DNA from: Herbihabitans rhizosphaerae
Lineage (GTDB): Bacteria > Actinomycetota > Actinomycetes > Mycobacteriales > Pseudonocardiaceae
DNA length: 64,000 nucleotides
Assembly: GCF_004216555.1 (NCBI RefSeq)
Contig: NZ_SGWQ01000004.1
Coordinates: 310,001-374,000 of the forward strand
Direction: 5' to 3'
Below the pieces are notes generated by a model. It was given only the letters and a program-made list of their open reading frames with translations. It did no database searches and had not been told where the DNA came from. Positions 24,735 to 33,039 of the stretch are shown one piece after another; position 1 is the stretch's first letter; the number at the start of each line of letters is the position of its first letter. The position numbers and the translations under genes are program-made.

Positions 24735-26327
24735 GTGGAGCCAATCCGACACGGCCCCGCCGGACTCCCAGAATTGACGCTCGGCTGGCAAGTCCTCCGC
24801 TGGACCTACCGAAACATGCGCCTCCCGGACGGCGACAACGCAGGCGATCCGTGGGTGTTTACCTCGGAGCAAGCGCGCTTTGTTCTGTGGTTCTACGCCG
24901 TTGATGAGACCGGCCGGTTTGTGTACCGCAATGCGTGCTATCGCCGAATGAAGGGCTCCGGCAAGGACCCGCTCGGCGCCGCGATTGCGGCCGTCGAGCT
25001 CTGCGGACCCGCGCGCTTTTCGCACTTCGACTCGCAGGGTGACCCGGTGGGCAAGCCGCACTCGGCGCCGTGGATTCAGGTAGCAGCCGTATCGCAATTT
25101 CAGACGCGAAACACCATGCAGCTCTTTGCCTCCCTCTTCGCGCCGGAGTGCGTCACCGAGCACGGGATAGACCTCGGTAAGGAGATCATCCACTCCACGC
25201 GGGGCGGCCGGATTGAGGCCGTGGCCACTAGCCCGCGCGCGATGGAAGGGAACCGGCCGACCTTCGTTCTGCAAAACGAAACGCACCACTGGATTTCCAC
25301 CAACGGCGGCCACGACATGAACGACGTGATTCGCCGAAACCTCGCGAAGGCACGCGGCGGTTCCGCGCGGGCACTGTCCATCACTAACGCGCACAACCCC
25401 GGAGAGGACTCCGTAGCGGAGCGCGAATGGGACACCTACCAAAAGATGGTCGCCGGCAAAACACGGTCGAGCGGATTCCTGTATGACTCCCTAGAGGCGC
25501 CGCCAGGCACCGACATGTCGGACCCGAATTCTCTCCGCGCTGGACTTCTAGCCGCTCGTGGCGATTCAACGTGGCTCGATGTTGACGGCCTCATGAACGA
25601 AATCTGGCTGCCTCAGACGCTCCCCTCTCAAGCGCGCCGGTTCTACCTGAACCAAATTGTGGCCGCTGAGGACGCACTCGTCACCGCGCAGGAATGGGAC
25701 CTGAATCAGGACGAGACTCTCCTCCTGCTCGACGGCGAGGAGATCACCCTCGGGTTCGACGGCGGAAAGACCGACGACGCTACAGCGCTGGTCGCCGTGC
25801 GGGTCGAGGACCGCGCCGTGTTCCCTCTGCTCATCGCGGAGAAACCCACCGGGCCGGAAGGCGAAGGCTGGGAAGTCGACCGCGAGATGGTCAACGGCTA
25901 CGTCCATTCCGCGTTCGCGCGCTACACAGTCGTCGGCTTCTTCGCCGACCTCGCACTCTGGGAAACGTACGTCGATTCGTGGGCGGCTGACTACGGCCAG
26001 CGCCTCAAGGTGAAAGCCGCCGGACGGCACGCTGTTGCGCTCGACATGCGCGGGAATCTACAGCGGCTCACGGTTGGCACTGAGCGCGTCGTGACCGGCG
26101 TCCGCGATGGCGACCTAATCCACAACGGAAACACCGATCTCCGGCGCCACGTGTTGAACGCGCGTCGCCGGCCCAATCAATACGGCGTGTCGTTCGGAAA
26201 AGAGCACAGGGAAAGTAGTCGCAAGGTTGACGCCTTCGCCGCACTCCAGCTCGCAGACATGGCTCGCGCTGAGCTACTTGGAAAGGGCCGTGTGGAGCGC
26301 AAGACGGGAATTGTCGTCTACAGCTAA
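24735..26327 (+). CDS. terL: Large terminase subunit
   Basis: Motor and nuclease that packages DNA into the prohead. 530 residues. ATPase: KGSGKDPLGAA phosphate loop and the FVLQNETHHW segment containing the catalytic acid region. Nuclease: an RNase-H-like domain beginning LGFDGGKTDDATALVAV (about residues 335-350). GTG start after AAGGGGG. It heads the late operon. Confidence 0.92.
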   Translation: MEPIRHGPAGLPELTLGWQVLRWTYRNMRLPDGDNAGDPWVFTSEQARFVLWFYAVDETGRFVYRNACYRRMKGSGKDPLGAAIAAVELCGPARFSHFDSQGDPVGKPHSAPWIQVAAVSQFQTRNTMQLFASLFAPECVTEHGIDLGKEIIHSTRGGRIEAVATSPRAMEGNRPTFVLQNETHHWISTNGGHDMNDVIRRNLAKARGGSARALSITNAHNPGEDSVAEREWDTYQKMVAGKTRSSGFLYDSLEAPPGTDMSDPNSLRAGLLAARGDSTWLDVDGLMNEIWLPQTLPSQARRFYLNQIVAAEDALVTAQEWDLNQDETLLLLDGEEITLGFDGGKTDDATALVAVRVEDRAVFPLLIAEKPTGPEGEGWEVDREMVNGYVHSAFARYTVVGFFADLALWETYVDSWAADYGQRLKVKAAGRHAVALDMRGNLQRLTVGTERVVTGVRDGDLIHNGNTDLRRHVLNARRRPNQYGVSFGKEHRESSRKVDAFAALQLADMARAELLGKGRVERKTGIVVYS

Positions 26328-26348
26328 CCGGCGCGGAAAGGACGGGGC

Positions 26349-27704
26349 GTGACGGCACCGACTCAGGCACTCGTCACCGCGCTAGAGCGCGAGCACGCGC
26401 GGACCACGAAGGATTTCCGGCTCTATGAGAGCTATTACGACGGTGAGGAACGGCTAAACAGGCTCGGCCTAGCGGTACCTCCGGAAATGCGGCAACTCGT
26501 CGTGGCGATCAACTGGCCGCGTCTCGTGGTGCTCGCACTCGCGGAGCGTCTCGCGGTCGAGGGTTTCCGGTTGGCCGGCGAGTCCGAGACGGACAAACGT
26601 CTTTGGGACATATGGCAGGACAACGACCTAGACGAGGAGTCAGCCCTCGCGTTTATTGAGGCGCTCGTACAGGGCCGCGCCTACGCCGTTGTCGGGCAAC
26701 ACCCCGACGACCCGAGCCGTCCTCTCGTCACCTTCGAGTCTGCGAAGAACCTCTCCGTCTTGTACGACCCGGCGACCCGTGCTGTTCGCGCTGCGTTCCG
26801 CCCGCTGTTTGACAGCGAGGACGACCGAGGCGTCCCGGCTCGCGCGATGCTCTACCTGCCGGACTCGAATCAGCTCATCGAGCGGCGCCCTGGCGGGCAG
26901 TGGGCGACCATCGGTCTGTACGAGCACCGTCTTGGCGAGGTCCTGGTCACGCCGTTGGTGAACCGCGCGCGGCTGTCTAACCGAGACGGTCAGACCGAAA
27001 TGCGCGACGTCGTGGGGCTCACCGACGCCGCGTGCCGCGCCATCATGAATCTTGGCGTGGCACAGGAGCTGATGGCCGTACCTCAGCGGTACGTTTTGGG
27101 CGCCTCCGAGTCAGATTTCAAGGACGCGGACGGCAACCCCATTCCGGCGTGGCAAGCGTACATCGGTCGTTACTTCGCCGTTGCGGACCCCGATTCTAAG
27201 GTCGGCCAGTTCACCGCCGCGAATTTGTCAAACTTCACTGGCGTGATCGAGCACTACGCGACGAACGTGTCGGCCGTGTCCTCCGTGCCGCCCTCGTATC
27301 TCGGATTCCAGACCGAGAACCCGCCGAGCGCGGACGCGATTCGTGCAGGAGAACAGCGCCTTATCACCCGTGTGGAAAGTATTCAGCGGAGTTTCAGCGG
27401 CGGCCTTGAGCGCGGGATGCGGCAAGCCGATCGCATTGCGGGCGGGCGTGGAGACGCAGCGCGCCTAGAAACTGTGTGGCGTGACCCGAGCACTCCGACG
27501 TATGCGGCGAAGGCGGATGCGGTCGCTAAGCTCGTGAGCGCTGGCATTCTCCCGGTCGAGGCGTCTTGGGAAGACCTCGGATACTCGCCGGAGCGGCGAC
27601 GCAAGTTGACGGAGTTGCGCGACCGCGACCGCGACCAGGACCCGGCGGCCGTGTTCGCGCGCGCGTTGCCGGCGATCCCCGATGACGAGGAGCCGGCGGC
27701 GTGA
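26349..27704 (+). CDS. Portal protein (SPP1 gp6-like)
   Basis: Forms the dodecameric ring at the capsid vertex through which DNA passes. 451 residues with the family's opening (YDGEERLNRLGLAVPPEMRQL) and C-terminal helical part. It directly follows the large terminase and precedes a MuF-like gene, the standard order. GTG start. Confidence 0.9.
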   Translation: MTAPTQALVTALEREHARTTKDFRLYESYYDGEERLNRLGLAVPPEMRQLVVAINWPRLVVLALAERLAVEGFRLAGESETDKRLWDIWQDNDLDEESALAFIEALVQGRAYAVVGQHPDDPSRPLVTFESAKNLSVLYDPATRAVRAAFRPLFDSEDDRGVPARAMLYLPDSNQLIERRPGGQWATIGLYEHRLGEVLVTPLVNRARLSNRDGQTEMRDVVGLTDAACRAIMNLGVAQELMAVPQRYVLGASESDFKDADGNPIPAWQAYIGRYFAVADPDSKVGQFTAANLSNFTGVIEHYATNVSAVSSVPPSYLGFQTENPPSADAIRAGEQRLITRVESIQRSFSGGLERGMRQADRIAGGRGDAARLETVWRDPSTPTYAAKADAVAKLVSAGILPVEASWEDLGYSPERRRKLTELRDRDRDQDPAAVFARALPAIPDDEEPAA

Positions 27705-28447
27705 ACCCCGGCGCGCTCCGTCGAGCACTCGACGTGATCACGCGGAGCGCGGTTGCCGCAACGGTGGCTCTGCTCCGCCGCGTGGCTCGGCGCCGGCTGT
27801 CCGCGCGACAGTATGACGCGCTGGTGGACTCGCTCCTGCCGGCCGTGGTCCGCGCACGCCAGCAGGCCGCGCAGCTCGCGCGACAGATGTACGGCCGGGA
27901 GCGCCGCCGGCACGGTGTTGCCGGCTCTGCGCCCAACGTCGCCCCGCCGCATTACGAGCGCGCCGCGCTTGACGACGCTCTTCGCCGCACGGTGCGGCCG
28001 GCTCTCGTGTCGGCGGAGCCTGTGCTCGAGGAGCAACTCCGTGCGGCGGGTAGTGCAGTGGCGCGGCACGTCGAAATGGCTAGCCGTCAGCAAACTGTGT
28101 CCCTTGTCCGCGCGGACAAGCTCGCGCTCGGCTGGGTCCGACTCCTCACCGGACGCGAGGACTGCGCATTTTGCGTCCTGCTTGCGAGCCGGAAGGACCT
28201 GTACGGCTCTGCCGCGTCCGCACAATTCGATGCGGACGGAGAGAAGTACCACGACGGATGCGACTGCATTGTCTTCCCCGTGTTCAGCGAGGAAAGTCGC
28301 CCCGGAAAAACGCAGCAAAAGTACCTCTACAACGTGTACCGGAAGGCCGCCGAGGCGCACCCGGACACACACCCTCTTAACGCGCTCCGTCGCGTTTTGA
28401 ACAGCGACAACCCGCCGGACCTCCGGCCGGGAACTGTCGCCGCATAA
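27701..28447 (+). CDS. MuF-like minor head protein
   Basis: 248 residues. N-terminal helices, then the conserved Cys/His patch LTGREDCAFCVLLASRKDLY and YHDGCDCIVFPVF, matching the MuF/SPP1 gp7-type head morphogenesis family of actinophages. It may be packaged with DNA. GTG start overlaps the portal stop. Confidence 0.85.
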   Translation: MNPGALRRALDVITRSAVAATVALLRRVARRRLSARQYDALVDSLLPAVVRARQQAAQLARQMYGRERRRHGVAGSAPNVAPPHYERAALDDALRRTVRPALVSAEPVLEEQLRAAGSAVARHVEMASRQQTVSLVRADKLALGWVRLLTGREDCAFCVLLASRKDLYGSAASAQFDADGEKYHDGCDCIVFPVFSEESRPGKTQQKYLYNVYRKAAEAHPDTHPLNALRRVLNSDNPPDLRPGTVAA

Positions 28448-28502
28448 ACCGGCCGCCCCTGGAGGGCGCCGAATTCCCCAGTAACCCCCGGAGGGTTAAC
28501 CC

Positions 28503-29033
28503 ATGTCTGATGCAGGCACCCCGAACGCTGAGACCCAGAACGGCACCGACGCCCCGGAGGCGCCGGCCGCGACGGAGACTGGCACCCCTGAGCAGAGCGC
28601 CGAAACGGTTCCACTGGACAAGCACAAGGCCGAGCTGTCGAAGAAGAATAGTGAGGCGCAGAACCTTCGGAAGCGCCTCACGGACGCGACCTCGACCGCC
28701 GAAGCGCTGACCGCTCGCGTCGCCGAGTTGGAGCAGGCGAACACTGCGTTTGTCGAGCTAAAGGAAAGCGCCGACACAACGGCCCGCGCCTTCGCGCAGT
28801 TTCAGGCTGCCGTGACCGGCGGCATTCCGGCGAACAAGGTCAACGAGTACTACGACCTCCTTCGCGGCGAAACGCCTGAGGAGTTGCTCGCGCACGCTCA
28901 GAAGGTCGCCACCGATATCGGGCGCACTGACGTGCAAATCCTCACGTCCGATCCGACTCAGGGAGCCGGCCCGCCTGCTCTCAATTCCAGCACGCTAACC
29001 GACGCGCTCTCGCGTGCGGTGAATGCTGGGTAA
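28503..29033 (+). CDS. Capsid scaffold protein
   Basis: 176 residues: low-complexity acidic start, a long coiled coil (about 45-105) and a helical end. This shape and the place just before the capsid gene define scaffolding proteins. The ribosome site GGAGGG lies in a small hairpin (28483-28499), which could tune translation. Confidence 0.83.
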   Translation: MSDAGTPNAETQNGTDAPEAPAATETGTPEQSAETVPLDKHKAELSKKNSEAQNLRKRLTDATSTAEALTARVAELEQANTAFVELKESADTTARAFAQFQAAVTGGIPANKVNEYYDLLRGETPEELLAHAQKVATDIGRTDVQILTSDPTQGAGPPALNSSTLTDALSRAVNAG

Positions 29034-29051
29034 CCCTTAACGGAGAAACAC

Positions 29052-29996
29052 ATGGCGATTACCGCCGCCACCAAGACTACGGACTTCGCCGGCTTCCTTA
29101 CGCCGGACGAGTCCGCCCCGATTTTCGAGCGCGCCGCGCGGACTTCGGTCGTGCAGTCTCTCGTCCAGCGTATTCCGCTGGGTATCAACGGGCAGAATAT
29201 TCCCTACGTCACCAGCAAGCCGACCGCCGGTTGGGTTTCCGAGGGTGGCCAGAAGCCGACTAGCAAGGGCGCCGTTGGCCTTAAGACCATCAAGCCCGAG
29301 AAACTCGCCGTTATCGCGGTGGTTTCGGCTGAGGTCGTGCGTGCCAACCCCGCGAAATTCATGTCGCTGCTCACTGGGCAGATTGCTGAGGCGTTCGCAA
29401 TTGCGTTCGATTTGGCCGCAGTTTACGACAAGGGGCCGGACGGCACTGCCGGCGGCGGTCCGTTCGCGACCTATCTCAACCAGACCACCAAGGCCGTTGA
29501 GCTAGGCACCGCGACGCAGGCGCTTGGTGGCGTTCACGCCGACTTCAATAGCGCGCTAAAGCTTCTGGTCGATGACGGCAAGAAGCTGACCGGCTTCGCG
29601 CTGGACGACCGTATCGAGCCGATCGTGAATGGCGCCGTGGACACCACGGGTCGCCCGCTGTACGTCGAGGCTCCGCTAGAGGACACCGTTCCGGTTGCTC
29701 GCGGCGGCACGCTTCTACGTCGGCGCTCTTTCATGGGCGAGGGTGTTGGCGAGCCGACCCCGGCGGGCGCGGGCACTTACGCGCTTGGCTTTGCCGGCGA
29801 CTGGTCACAGGCCGCGTGGGGTGCCGTCGGCGGCATTTCGTACGACGTTTCGACTCAGGCCACCGTGACGATTAACGGCGTGCTGACTTCGCTCTGGGAG
29901 CACAACCTAGTGGCCGTACGCGCAGAGGCCGAGTACGGCTTCCTCGTGAATGACGCCGCGTCGTTCGTTCGGCTGACTGAGACCAAGGTCAGCTAA
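29052..29996 (+). CDS. Major capsid protein (HK97 fold)
   Basis: 314 residues; N-arm, then sequence typical of actinophage HK97-fold capsids (VQRIPLGINGQNIPYVTSKPTAGWVSEGGQKP... in part), with the GGP/YLNQT region and a final beta-rich domain. No fused protease or delta domain is seen beyond the separate scaffold. Confidence 0.9.
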   Translation: MAITAATKTTDFAGFLTPDESAPIFERAARTSVVQSLVQRIPLGINGQNIPYVTSKPTAGWVSEGGQKPTSKGAVGLKTIKPEKLAVIAVVSAEVVRANPAKFMSLLTGQIAEAFAIAFDLAAVYDKGPDGTAGGGPFATYLNQTTKAVELGTATQALGGVHADFNSALKLLVDDGKKLTGFALDDRIEPIVNGAVDTTGRPLYVEAPLEDTVPVARGGTLLRRRSFMGEGVGEPTPAGAGTYALGFAGDWSQAAWGAVGGISYDVSTQATVTINGVLTSLWEHNLVAVRAEAEYGFLVNDAASFVRLTETKVS

Positions 29997-30059
29997 TTCA
30001 CGGGTGGGGGCGCCTGCTTTTCGCGGGCGGCCCTGCCTGCCCCAACGGAGGAATACGAA

Positions 30060-30233
30060 ATGAGACTCATCTCTCCGGCGGGAACGCGCGTAGAGGTTGG
30101 CGACGAATTCGGGCGCGAGCTGCTCGCGCGGGGCTATGTCTCCGCAGAGCCGGCCCCGGAGCCCGACCCGGTGCCGAAGCCCGCGCGCGGGCGCAGGAAG
30201 GCGGCCCCGAATGGCAACAGCAACACCGGATGA
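30060..30233 (+). CDS. Small head-tail region protein
   Basis: 57 residues with a beta N-terminus (MRLISPAGTRVEVGDEFG) and a Pro/Arg-rich tail. Small proteins of this kind lie between capsid and connector in many actinophages. Its stop falls inside the next gene's start region. Confidence 0.65.
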   Translation: MRLISPAGTRVEVGDEFGRELLARGYVSAEPAPEPDPVPKPARGRRKAAPNGNSNTG

Positions 30234-30627
30234 TGTACAGGATCGGCTAGGCCGTGATCTGACCCCCGACGAGCAAGCCATCGTGACGGCCCGCCTGGCC
30301 GATATCGAGGCAGAGCTTCTCGCGCGAATCCCGAATCTGGTCACGCGCGCGAATGCGGAACCGGCCTACAAGGCACTCGTGGTCCGCGTCGAGTGTGACG
30401 CCGTTCTCCGCGTCGTGCGGAACCCCGGCGGCTATCGCCAGGAAACGGCCGGCGACTACTCGTATTCGGCCGACCCTCGCGCCGCGTCCGGATACCTGTT
30501 CGTCACTGACGACGAGTGGCGCCTGCTCGGTGTCGCGCGCGGCGCCTTCACGATCGCGCCCGTGGTCAACCCAGCGTACCCGGGACCGTTCCCCCTGCCG
30601 CCCGACGACTTGACCGGGTGGTCGTAG
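30211..30627 (+). CDS. Head-tail adaptor (connector)
   Basis: 138 residues, mostly helical at the N-terminus (TPDDVQDRLGRDLTPDEQAIVTARLADIE), matching the Gp19/Gp15/Gp42-type connector that attaches below the portal. Starts within the 3' end of the previous gene. Confidence 0.82.
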   Translation: MATATPDDVQDRLGRDLTPDEQAIVTARLADIEAELLARIPNLVTRANAEPAYKALVVRVECDAVLRVVRNPGGYRQETAGDYSYSADPRAASGYLFVTDDEWRLLGVARGAFTIAPVVNPAYPGPFPLPPDDLTGWS

Positions 30628-30986
30628 TGGCCCTCTTCGACTCCGGCGCGACGCTGGATATCTACCCGTCCGTTCGTACTGTCGACGCGGACGGAAACGA
30701 AGTGTGGCTCCCGTCCGAGACGCCGATAACCGTTCGCGGGCGCGTCCAGCCGATTAGCTCCGTCGAGCAGCTCTCGTTTTCTCAGCGGGCGGTCATTGGC
30801 CAGAGTGTGACCACCCTCTACCGCGTTATTGCGCGAAATGCACCGGGTGGCCCGTGGTCCCGCGTCGTGTACGGCGGGCGTGACTGGGAGGTTGTGGGGG
30901 AGCCGGAATGCCGGCGCTACTCCTCCGCGACATCGCACGTCACCGCGATCATCCGCGCTAAGGGCGTGCCCAGTGGCGCAGGTTGA
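30627..30986 (+). CDS. Head closure protein
   Basis: 119 residues, beta-rich, with GTG start overlapping the previous stop (TAGTG). Order between adaptor and tail genes marks it as the stopper/head-closure protein. Confidence 0.75.
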   Translation: MALFDSGATLDIYPSVRTVDADGNEVWLPSETPITVRGRVQPISSVEQLSFSQRAVIGQSVTTLYRVIARNAPGGPWSRVVYGGRDWEVVGEPECRRYSSATSHVTAIIRAKGVPSGAG

Positions 30987-31266
30987 TCCCCGCTGCAATG
31001 AAATTGTCGCCGGACTTCCGGGCGTTAACCGCGCCGTTCGCGACGAAGCTCGCGCACGTGGAAAGCGCGCCCGCGCAACGCTGAACGTGCACCGGTTCCT
31101 AGGCAACGAGACGAATCACCGGATTCTCGTGCGCAAGGCGAATCGGTACGACTGGTTCGTAATCCTCGAAGGACCGGCGCCCATCCCCGTCGAATACGGC
31201 CACATTGCCGAAGACGGCACCCGCGTCGAAGGGCTCCGCATTCTGCGCGGCGCATTCGATATGTAA
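30973..31266 (+). CDS. Neck/tail-completion protein
   Basis: 97 residues (HK97 gp10-like by position), ending RILRGAFDM. The GTG start lies inside the previous gene's last codons. Sequence identity to the family was not strong to the eye. Confidence 0.7.
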   Translation: MAQVDPRCNEIVAGLPGVNRAVRDEARARGKRARATLNVHRFLGNETNHRILVRKANRYDWFVILEGPAPIPVEYGHIAEDGTRVEGLRILRGAFDM

Positions 31267-31275
31267 GGAGTCGCG

Positions 31276-31677
31276 GTGACCCTGGATCACACGGGGCTTG
31301 TTTTGGCCTGCCTCCGCGCGGCGCTCCCATCCGGGACAACGGTCGAATCGCAGATTTCGAATCAATTCGAGCGCGTCCCCTATGTGCACGTACGCACGGC
31401 TGGTGGAACCGGGGATATCGAGTACCTCGACCGCCCCATTGTGGAAATCGACTGCTACACGCAGGGCGCACCTTCGGCGGCCATCGCTCTCGGGCAGCAG
31501 GTCCGGCTCGTGCTCCACGCCGCGTGGCGCTCGCAAACCGTGTTTGCCGGCAAGGGCCACTTCGCGTACGTACGCGCGCTTTCCATTCCCCACGGTCTGC
31601 CACTCCCGGGGACTCCCGCCGGGTACCACATCTCTACTTCGACATACGAAATCGGTATGCGCCCGCCCCAGGGCTGA
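31276..31677 (+). CDS. Tail terminator protein
   Basis: 133 residues, alpha/beta (LACLRAALPSGTTVESQI... IVEIDCYTQGA), as in tail terminators that cap the tail tube. GTG start; followed directly by the tail tube gene. Confidence 0.78.
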   Translation: MTLDHTGLVLACLRAALPSGTTVESQISNQFERVPYVHVRTAGGTGDIEYLDRPIVEIDCYTQGAPSAAIALGQQVRLVLHAAWRSQTVFAGKGHFAYVRALSIPHGLPLPGTPAGYHISTSTYEIGMRPPQG

Positions 31678-31700
31678 GCGTATCCGGGAGGAAATCCCAA

Positions 31701-32243
31701 ATGGCATTGAACGACGATGCGGTACTCATTCCGGGTACCGGTCACATTTACCTTGCTCCCGTTAACACGGTCGAGCCTGTGGCCCCCACTGCGCCCACCA
31801 CTCCGTGGGTGGAGGTTGGCCACACCTCTCTTGAAGAGGGCCTTTCCATCAGCCGCGAGGGTGGCGACCCCGAAGTAAAGGGCACGTGGCAGAGCACCGC
31901 TCTTCGCGAGCGGCGCGAGCCGACCGTTTGGTCGATTGGTTTCCAGGTCCACCAGGTGGACCGCGAAAATCTCGGGCTATTTTTCGGCGCCGGCACAGTT
32001 ACCGCCGGTCGATTCGGCGTGTCCGCAAACCCCACTCCCACTGAGCACGCGCTTTACGTGCGAATGGTAGACGGCGCGAACGAGATCGGCCTTTGGATTC
32101 CGAAGGTCTCCCTCTTCGCGAACGACGACGTTGAGGTCGACCCGGAAAACTTCCTCTCGTTCCCGGTCCGCGCGACCGTTCTCTCTGTTACCGGCGAGGA
32201 CCTGATGGCGTGGCTTTCTGACGAAATCGTCGTCGCCCCGTAA
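31701..32243 (+). CDS. Major tail tube protein
   Basis: 180 residues, beta-rich, with the N-terminal pattern (GTGHIYLAPVNTVEP, PWVEVGHTSLEEGLS) seen in actinophage tail tube proteins. A strong hairpin follows, consistent with a need for high expression. Confidence 0.87.
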   Translation: MALNDDAVLIPGTGHIYLAPVNTVEPVAPTAPTTPWVEVGHTSLEEGLSISREGGDPEVKGTWQSTALRERREPTVWSIGFQVHQVDRENLGLFFGAGTVTAGRFGVSANPTPTEHALYVRMVDGANEIGLWIPKVSLFANDDVEVDPENFLSFPVRATVLSVTGEDLMAWLSDEIVVAP

Positions 32244-32246
32244 TCA

Positions 32247-32290
32247 ACTCCGGGGGCGGCTATTGCAGACCGGCCGTCCCCGGAGTTTCC
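32247..32290 (+). terminator. Hairpin terminator after tail tube gene
   Basis: ACTCCGGGG (32247-32255) pairs perfectly with CCCCGGAGT (32278-32286), with extra pairing inside, followed by TTCCCTTT. It would lower expression of the downstream tail genes relative to the tube gene. Confidence 0.75.
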
Positions 32291-32323
32291 CTTTGGTCTG
32301 CTGTTTCGAAAGGTCTGCGACCT

Positions 32324-32641
32324 ATGTCTAACGTGTTTTCCCTAAGCGACATTCGCGCGGCGGCGGAAAAGAAGTTCGCCGATCAGCACGCCGAACTGGC
32401 GAACGGCGAGACAGTTACCCTGAAAAACCCGATTCGCCTTACCGTGGAGGAGCGCAAGGCGTTCGCCGCACTGTCTGATAACGACGGCGACAACGATCGC
32501 GACGTTTCGACGTTCGCCCTAGAGGCGTTTACTCTCCTTGCCGGCGCCCGCGCGGCGAAGGCGATACTCCGTGACTACAAGGTTGATGGCGCGCTCGTGC
32601 TCCTGGAGCGGTACACGGAGGCGACGTCAGCGGGGGAATAA
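32324..32641 (+). CDS. Tail assembly chaperone, short form
   Basis: 105 residues, helical and acidic (gpG-like). It ends at TAA right after a run of five G (GCGGGGGAATAA), which lets ribosomes slip back one base into the next frame. Confidence 0.85.
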   Translation: MSNVFSLSDIRAAAEKKFADQHAELANGETVTLKNPIRLTVEERKAFAALSDNDGDNDRDVSTFALEAFTLLAGARAAKAILRDYKVDGALVLLERYTEATSAGE

Positions 32642-33036
32642 TCGCGCTCGACAATCTCATTGAGCGTGTCGGCGCCCCGGCGCTATACGCGGACCTCCGT
32701 CGAGAATACGGCGCGGACCTCACGGACATGTTCCGTGAGGATTCCACGCTCACCCCGACGTTGATTCTCTGGATGGTCGAGCACCTCTCGTCTAGCTCTG
32801 CATCCTCGGCGGTTCTCCGGGGCGGTTCCGAGCATCGCGATTGGCAAACCGGCGAGCATCTTACGGCCGTGCTGATCGACGCAATGAACATGAACACGTG
32901 GGCCGTACTGGCTAAGGGCAGCAAGCGGGCGCCGAAGAAGCCGGCATCAATTCCCCGTCCGGGGGTTGGTCGGCAGGCTCCGCGCACCTTGCGGGTGGCG
33001 GATATTGCAGCCGCCGCGCGCAAACAGAAGGACTAA
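32635..33036 (+). CDS. Tail assembly chaperone, -1 frameshift extension
   Basis: Continues the chaperone from the slip at GGG 32633-32635 through ...LIERVGAPALYADLRREYG to a basic C-terminus (KRAPKKPAS, AAAARKQKD). The combined product is about 237 residues, the gpGT-like partner for tape measure assembly. There is an internal ATG at 32728, but the reading frame is open and conserved-looking upstream to the slip site, and placement before the tape measure is classic. Confidence 0.75.
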   Translation, partial: GIIALDNLIERVGAPALYADLRREYGADLTDMFREDSTLTPTLILWMVEHLSSSSASSAVLRGGSEHRDWQTGEHLTAVLIDAMNMNTWAVLAKGSKRAPKKPASIPRPGVGRQAPRTLRVADIAAAARKQKD

Positions 33037-33039
33037 CAC

